Source of the DNA: DAOUJW01 sp034422115
Lineage (GTDB): Bacteria; Chloroflexota; Dehalococcoidia; Lucifugimonadales; UBA2985
Reading direction: 5' to 3'
Assembly (NCBI GenBank): GCA_034422115.1
Contig: DAOUJW010000020.1
Span: forward strand, 55,819 to 119,818
DNA length: 64,000 nt
Numbering within the stretch: the stretch's first letter is position 1; each line of letters opens with the position of its first letter. This document shows positions 59,867 to 64,000 of the stretch, one piece after another. The position numbers and the translations under genes were made by a program. The notes under the pieces were generated by a model. It was not told the DNA's origin. It ran no database searches and saw only the letters and a program-made list of their open reading frames with translations.

Positions 59867-62800
59867 CTACTCCTCGTACCAGCCAGAGGCGAAGATCAGC
59901 CCGTCGTAGCGCACTGCCCAGGTGTGCTTCTGGCGCTCGTCGCCCGTTGCCGGATTCAGCAGGAGGTAGTCCACCCAGCGTCCATCTTCGTCAGCCGACA
60001 GCAAATCGTCGCCGTAGAAGTGGCCTGTGGAGTCCACCCGGAGAGCCGGGTCTCGCCCCAGGAACATGGGGTTGTGATGGGCTATGGTGTAGCCGTTCTC
60101 GTCAATAATGAACACGTACCACTGGTCGTCCACGCTCTCCGTGGTGCTGTAGTATTCGATGGCCCTCTCACGGCCCAGGGCGTCATACAGATTGATGGCC
60201 TGCTGGACAAAGGCCTGGGTGTAGGCGGGTTCATCGGACTTGCTGGGCCCTGCCTCGTACCATCCTGACCCGAACACCAGCAAATCGTACCGGACCACCC
60301 AGGAGTGCTTTGTCTCCACGGCGCCGGAGGCGGGATTGGGGAAGGTGTAGGAGGACCAGACGCCGTCTTCGGTGGCCACGGCAGCCACCAGTTCACCCGA
60401 CGGATAGCCGTTAGGCCCAAGGATCTCCGAGGCGTGCAGTCCCACCAGGTCGGGGTTGCCGGCGTGAGCGCGCATCACGTCGTTCTGGTCTCCTATGAAC
60501 ACGTACCACTGGCCGTCAACGCTCTCCGCCGTGTTGTAGTACTCAACGGTGTCCCTATAGCCCAGCGCGTCATAGAGGTTGATGGCCTGCTGTACAAAGG
60601 CCTGGGTGTACGCAGGCGCATCCTGCCTGCTGGGGCCTGGCTCGTACCATCCTGAGCCGAACACCAGATTCTCGTGCCGGACCACCCAGGAGTGCTTGGT
60701 CTCCACGGTGCCGGCGGCGGGGTTGGGGAAGGTGTAATCGGACCAGGCGCCGGCCTCATCCGCGACGGTCACCACCACCTCACCCGTAGGATATCCGTTG
60801 GGCCCCAGAACCTCCGAGGCGGGAAGACCAACAAGGCTCTGGTCCGCATGGGTGAGCATCACGTCATTCTCATCGAAGATGAACACGTACCATTGGCCGT
60901 CCATGCTCTCCGACGTGTTGTAGTAGGCAACGGTCTCCTCCAGGCCGTTTCTCTCGTAGCGCTCGATGGCTTGCAGCACAAGCGCCTGAGTGTACTCCGC
61001 GGGCCGATCCTTGGAGGTTGGCTCAGGTGGCGCCTCTATCTCCGTGCTGCGGAGCCACACCCCGGCAGGGGATCCCGCGGCCAGGTAGCGGATGTCCGGC
61101 TCTATCTCCTCACTTGTTGTGGTCAGGAATCTCAGCTCAATGCGGCCGTCTTCCAACCGCCGCGAGAGAATGTTGCCAATCGACTTCTCGTCCACCTCCA
61201 CGTCGCTGCTGGCAAGCCAGGCGTCTACGGGGGAATCAGTGGGAGTGAAACGCGATGACGGCAAGATCTGTTCGCCGTTGGAGAGCTCCACGCCATGCTC
61301 CAGCCGGCCGTCCTCGTCAAGCTGAGCGATTATACGCAGATGATGCCCAGTCGGCGCTGCCACCGTCGACGGCCTGGGGATGAGCAGCCTGTTCAGTTCC
61401 TCGTTGTGATCCAGGGAGAGGCTCTCCAGGAGTCGAGAGGTAACTGCGTCCACTGCCGACGCGGCGCACCGAGCGCTGTCGTTGGCCAGGCTGTAGACGG
61501 GCAGGGCAGCGCGCATCTCCGCATCCAGGTCAAGCAACGCGTCGCTGTCCTCTATGTAAGCCTCCTCCAGGGCGTCGCTCAGCTCAATATCGCAGGACGC
61601 CTGCCGGGACAGGCTGCCAATCATCTCCTGCACCTCAGGAGCCTCCCAGCCCATATCCGCGGCCCGGGCTGCCTCCACTATTTCTCCGGCCTCAACAGCC
61701 GAAGCCAGGACGCTTTCTGCGTAGGCGAGCTGGGAGTGTACGGCGAATGCCTCCTCAAAGGACAGGCTCCCGCCACCGGCGATCCGCTCCTGGAGCGCGC
61801 TCCATGCCCCGGCCAGAGACGCGTACTGCGCCGCCGCCGTCTGCGCCGCGCCCAGCGTCATATCTTCAATCACTATCGGGTTTATCGCTTCGCCCGCTGC
61901 CATTCCATCGACCAGCCCGGAGGCCGTGACGTCCCTCGCATACTGGTTGCCGATGGTCTTGAGCAAGCTGGCGGAGGAGGGATTTGCCACGCTGATCGCC
62001 TCCGGCTCCGCCGTGGTTGGCAGGTCGGCAAGCCCGGGGCGTTCAAAAATGTCGTCCAGGGCCTGGGTGTGGACACCCGCGGCATAGATGGCCTTGGCTC
62101 GAACACCCGTAGTGACCCCTGTGCCGGGGTCATCAACGGAGGTCACGCGGTTGGTAACCACTCCACTTGTGCTGGCCCTTGCTGAGACTTCGTAGTCCAG
62201 GCCGTCCACCTCAACCGTCACCTGGTCAAAGGTCCGTCCGCTCAGCACCAGCAGGTTCTTCCAGATTCCGTTGAAGGCGATTTCTTCCCCAGACCTGTCG
62301 TTAGCAATGATTGCAACGAACACCCAAGAAGGGCCTGTCCTGTTGAACGTGACCTCAAAGCCCTGGACCTCGTCTATTTCAACGCTGAATGGCGTCGCAG
62401 TCCGAGGGTCTGTGTGATATGAGACTCCGGCCTGCCATCGGTCCTCGGATCCGAAAATGGTGGGAGAACGATCGAACACGCGAGGCCCCACAACGTACGC
62501 AATTGCACGGCCGCCGATGTTACCCAGATCGCCTCCGCCCAGGTTGCCGACGCGGTAGTGCACTTCGAAAGGCTCCCCGGCTATCACCTGCTCAGGGACG
62601 TAAACCTCCTCTATCTTGAGGTTCTGGCTCTTTGCCCTGGCCTCTTCGTCCACCAGGTGAACGACAAGGGTGAAGTTGGCGCGCAACGGCTGCAGGTCGC
62701 CCTCCAGGTAGGTTGTGGCCTCAACGAGGTATCTTCCCGCCTGTAGATACTGCTCAATGCGCGAGTTGCGCTCGCCGCCGCCGTCGTCGTTTGCTGCAAT

Positions 62801-63520
62801 CAACCCCCTGGAAAGAGACACCAGGGACATGACGGGGTCTCCGTTTTCCGATCGCAGGTCTAGTCTGACCCGGCCGTTCTGGGGCATATCAAAGGTGTAG
62901 CTGTGGGCCGGGTGCTGTACAACGAACTGAGACCCGCAGGTATCAAGGCTCCATAAGCCGGTTGCGGTCAGGTCCATGCCCGGCTGAAGCGCGCCGAGGT
63001 GTACCGGGTCACAATCCGGCGCGCGGCCGATGGATAGTGTAAATGACGCCGCCCCTCGCTCGCGCCCGCCTACCGTTGTGGCCTCTACCATGTAGGAGCC
63101 TGGCATCAGGTCGCGCTCGATGCGTGCGTTGAGGCCCGCGCCACCGTCATCGCTGTCCGTGATGCGGCTGCCGTCCACGGCCAGCAGATACAGATAGGAG
63201 TCCCGGTCGTTAGACTTCAGGTCGATCCTGATGCGGCCGGCTTGGGTTACGTTGAACCTGTAGGTGTGGGCGTCGCTGTCCGCCTGAAAGCGCGAATCAC
63301 AGTCGTTGGTGGTCCAGCGGCCGGCCGTCCGCAGCTTGCTGTTCGCCTCGTCGCCAAGGGTGCCGAGGTGGTTAATCTGGCAGGAGGCGTCCTCCTGCGC
63401 CCACGTTGTGTTGGAGGATACGAGAGCCACCAGACTGGCGATAAGCGCCAGGGTGACTAACATGGTCAGCTTGCGGATTCCAGGTATGGTGGGCAGCAGG
63501 GCATGGACGCCGTTATTCAT
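59867..63520 (-). CDS. Secreted protein with PPC, CARDB-like and triple Cache-like domains
   Basis: 1217 residues. Signal peptide to about residue 42 (cleavage near TWAQ). Two PPC-type beta domains (about 45-155 and 160-285), a CARDB-like beta domain (about 295-430), a helical middle (about 520-690), a small beta region (about 740-835), then three Cache-like repeats of about 125 residues (roughly 841-967, 968-1095 and 1096-1217). Each repeat reads YTQAxVxQAI...YYNT.ES.DGQWYVFI...HSWVVRYDxLxFGSGWYE. No C-terminal membrane segment or signalling domain follows. AAGGAG lies six bases before the ATG. It is probably a surface or released ligand-binding protein. Confidence 0.8.
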   Translation of the reverse strand: MNNGVHALLPTIPGIRKLTMLVTLALIASLVALVSSNTTWAQEDASCQINHLGTLGDEANSKLRTAGRWTTNDCDSRFQADSDAHTYRFNVTQAGRIRIDLKSNDRDSYLYLLAVDGSRITDSDDGGAGLNARIERDLMPGSYMVEATTVGGRERGAASFTLSIGRAPDCDPVHLGALQPGMDLTATGLWSLDTCGSQFVVQHPAHSYTFDMPQNGRVRLDLRSENGDPVMSLVSLSRGLIAANDDGGGERNSRIEQYLQAGRYLVEATTYLEGDLQPLRANFTLVVHLVDEEARAKSQNLKIEEVYVPEQVIAGEPFEVHYRVGNLGGGDLGNIGGRAIAYVVGPRVFDRSPTIFGSEDRWQAGVSYHTDPRTATPFSVEIDEVQGFEVTFNRTGPSWVFVAIIANDRSGEEIAFNGIWKNLLVLSGRTFDQVTVEVDGLDYEVSARASTSGVVTNRVTSVDDPGTGVTTGVRAKAIYAAGVHTQALDDIFERPGLADLPTTAEPEAISVANPSSASLLKTIGNQYARDVTASGLVDGMAAGEAINPIVIEDMTLGAAQTAAAQYASLAGAWSALQERIAGGGSLSFEEAFAVHSQLAYAESVLASAVEAGEIVEAARAADMGWEAPEVQEMIGSLSRQASCDIELSDALEEAYIEDSDALLDLDAEMRAALPVYSLANDSARCAASAVDAVTSRLLESLSLDHNEELNRLLIPRPSTVAAPTGHHLRIIAQLDEDGRLEHGVELSNGEQILPSSRFTPTDSPVDAWLASSDVEVDEKSIGNILSRRLEDGRIELRFLTTTSEEIEPDIRYLAAGSPAGVWLRSTEIEAPPEPTSKDRPAEYTQALVLQAIERYERNGLEETVAYYNTSESMDGQWYVFIFDENDVMLTHADQSLVGLPASEVLGPNGYPTGEVVVTVADEAGAWSDYTFPNPAAGTVETKHSWVVRHENLVFGSGWYEPGPSRQDAPAYTQAFVQQAINLYDALGYRDTVEYYNTAESVDGQWYVFIGDQNDVMRAHAGNPDLVGLHASEILGPNGYPSGELVAAVATEDGVWSSYTFPNPASGAVETKHSWVVRYDLLVFGSGWYEAGPSKSDEPAYTQAFVQQAINLYDALGRERAIEYYSTTESVDDQWYVFIIDENGYTIAHHNPMFLGRDPALRVDSTGHFYGDDLLSADEDGRWVDYLLLNPATGDERQKHTWAVRYDGLIFASGWYEE

Positions 63521-64000
63521 CTATAGCTCCTTAAGTGCGGTATTTGGCAACGATTATGGCTTGATACGGTGTATCAGAGTGAACCTTCGCTATTGCAACT
63601 CATCCGACAAGTACACTGCAGGACATGGCGATCCATGCTGCGGGCCTTTTGCTTGCAGCAGCGCTTGTTTCTGGTCATGAGATTCGAGGCGCTAGCGTCA
63701 ATCGAGTTGAACCAAAAGGTACTTCGTTCAGTATAGCACATAGACATACGAGGTACAGCTTTATCTTCAATCCTGGTATTCTCGGGGCGTGTTGGTATTG
63801 CCAATGCCCCCAGGGAGAGCGCCATATCATGCCCGCTCATGGTGAGCCTGTCGAACCATTTGAGCGGGCAAAAACAGACTTGAAGCTCCCGCTCACTCCC
63901 TTCGACAAGCTCAGCAACTGTCTTAAGTGTCAAGCATTTTGTTGAGCTGGAACAGGGTTCCAGGGTCGACCATGCTTGAGCATGGAGTTCAGTATAATAA
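63521..64000. other. Intergenic right edge
   Basis: 480 bases with no supported gene. Bases 63782-63915 are a T-type palindrome plus a family B pair; the B right-hand unit is cut short after CTCAG. The rest shows no promoter or coding frame that I can defend. Confidence 0.6.
63782..63915. repeat. T palindrome and truncated family B pair
   Basis: CGGGGCGTGTTGGTATTGCC (63784 onward) matches the T unit at 32767-32789. The intervening AATGC(t/c)CCCAGGGAG...GCGCCAT block matches 48436-48459. The B left unit is complete; the right unit lacks its final ATGAGCGG. Confidence 0.75.

Overview
The window is about 64 kb of high-G+C, gene-dense bacterial DNA. Gene content suggests a Chloroflexota bacterium of the Dehalococcoidia/SAR202 type: a SufBCD-SufS-SufU iron-sulfur operon, a GuaB3-like IMP dehydrogenase relative, a MoeA paired with a MoeA carrying a periplasmic-binding-like tail, family III CoA transferases, OFA-type MFS transporters, and many short palindromic intergenic repeats. 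This placement is an inference from gene content; no rRNA gene is present to confirm it. I saw no tRNA, rRNA or CRISPR array.

Layout. 1-4.7 kb: cytochrome c maturation (CcmH end, CcmF, a CcmI-like zinc-ribbon protein, an exported protein, a TlpA/CcmG thioredoxin). 4.7-6.7 kb: two lipoproteins, one with plant-like leucine-rich repeats. 6.9-11 kb: a fused two-domain CoA transferase and an MFS transporter. 11-15 kb: a PIN toxin-antitoxin pair and two moeA genes. 15-20 kb: two enoyl-CoA hydratases, two tandem zinc-ribbon membrane proteins and an acyl-CoA synthetase. 20-22.6 kb: MscS channel and PAP2 phosphatase. 22.6-24 kb: an A+T-richer orphan PD-(D/E)XK nuclease-like gene. 24-30 kb: the suf operon, reading leftward from a palindromic operator. 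30-38.4 kb: IMPDH-like protein, MFS transporter, argF, der-plsY-gpsA and an M16 peptidase. 38.7-41.3 kb: a DUF3267-like metalloprotein, a membrane protein with a winged-helix regulator, and a second toxin-antitoxin pair. 41.3-47.8 kb: mgtE, tlyA, a small conserved-looking Cys protein, rho, fsa and pyrG. 48.6-53.2 kb: leuC-(unknown)-[GIY-YIG]-leuD-(AhpD-like)-leuB. 53.3-57.3 kb: a DinB-like protein, a serpin lipoprotein and a UMF1-like transporter with an extra domain. 57.4-59.7 kb: two more PIN toxin-antitoxin modules, one linked to a YgjP-like metallopeptidase. 59.9-63.5 kb: a 1217-residue secreted protein ending in three Cache-like repeats.

The most unusual material is not a single operon. 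At least three families of palindromic repeats fill the gaps between genes, and one family is inserted into the apex of the others. A GIY-YIG nuclease gene lies exactly between two inverted copies of one family, inside the leu operon. Two small gene segments are bounded by duplicated 3' ends of the preceding gene. The suf promoter carries a perfect palindrome that looks like an IscR/Rrf2-type operator, and two antitoxin genes appear to be transcribed without a leader.
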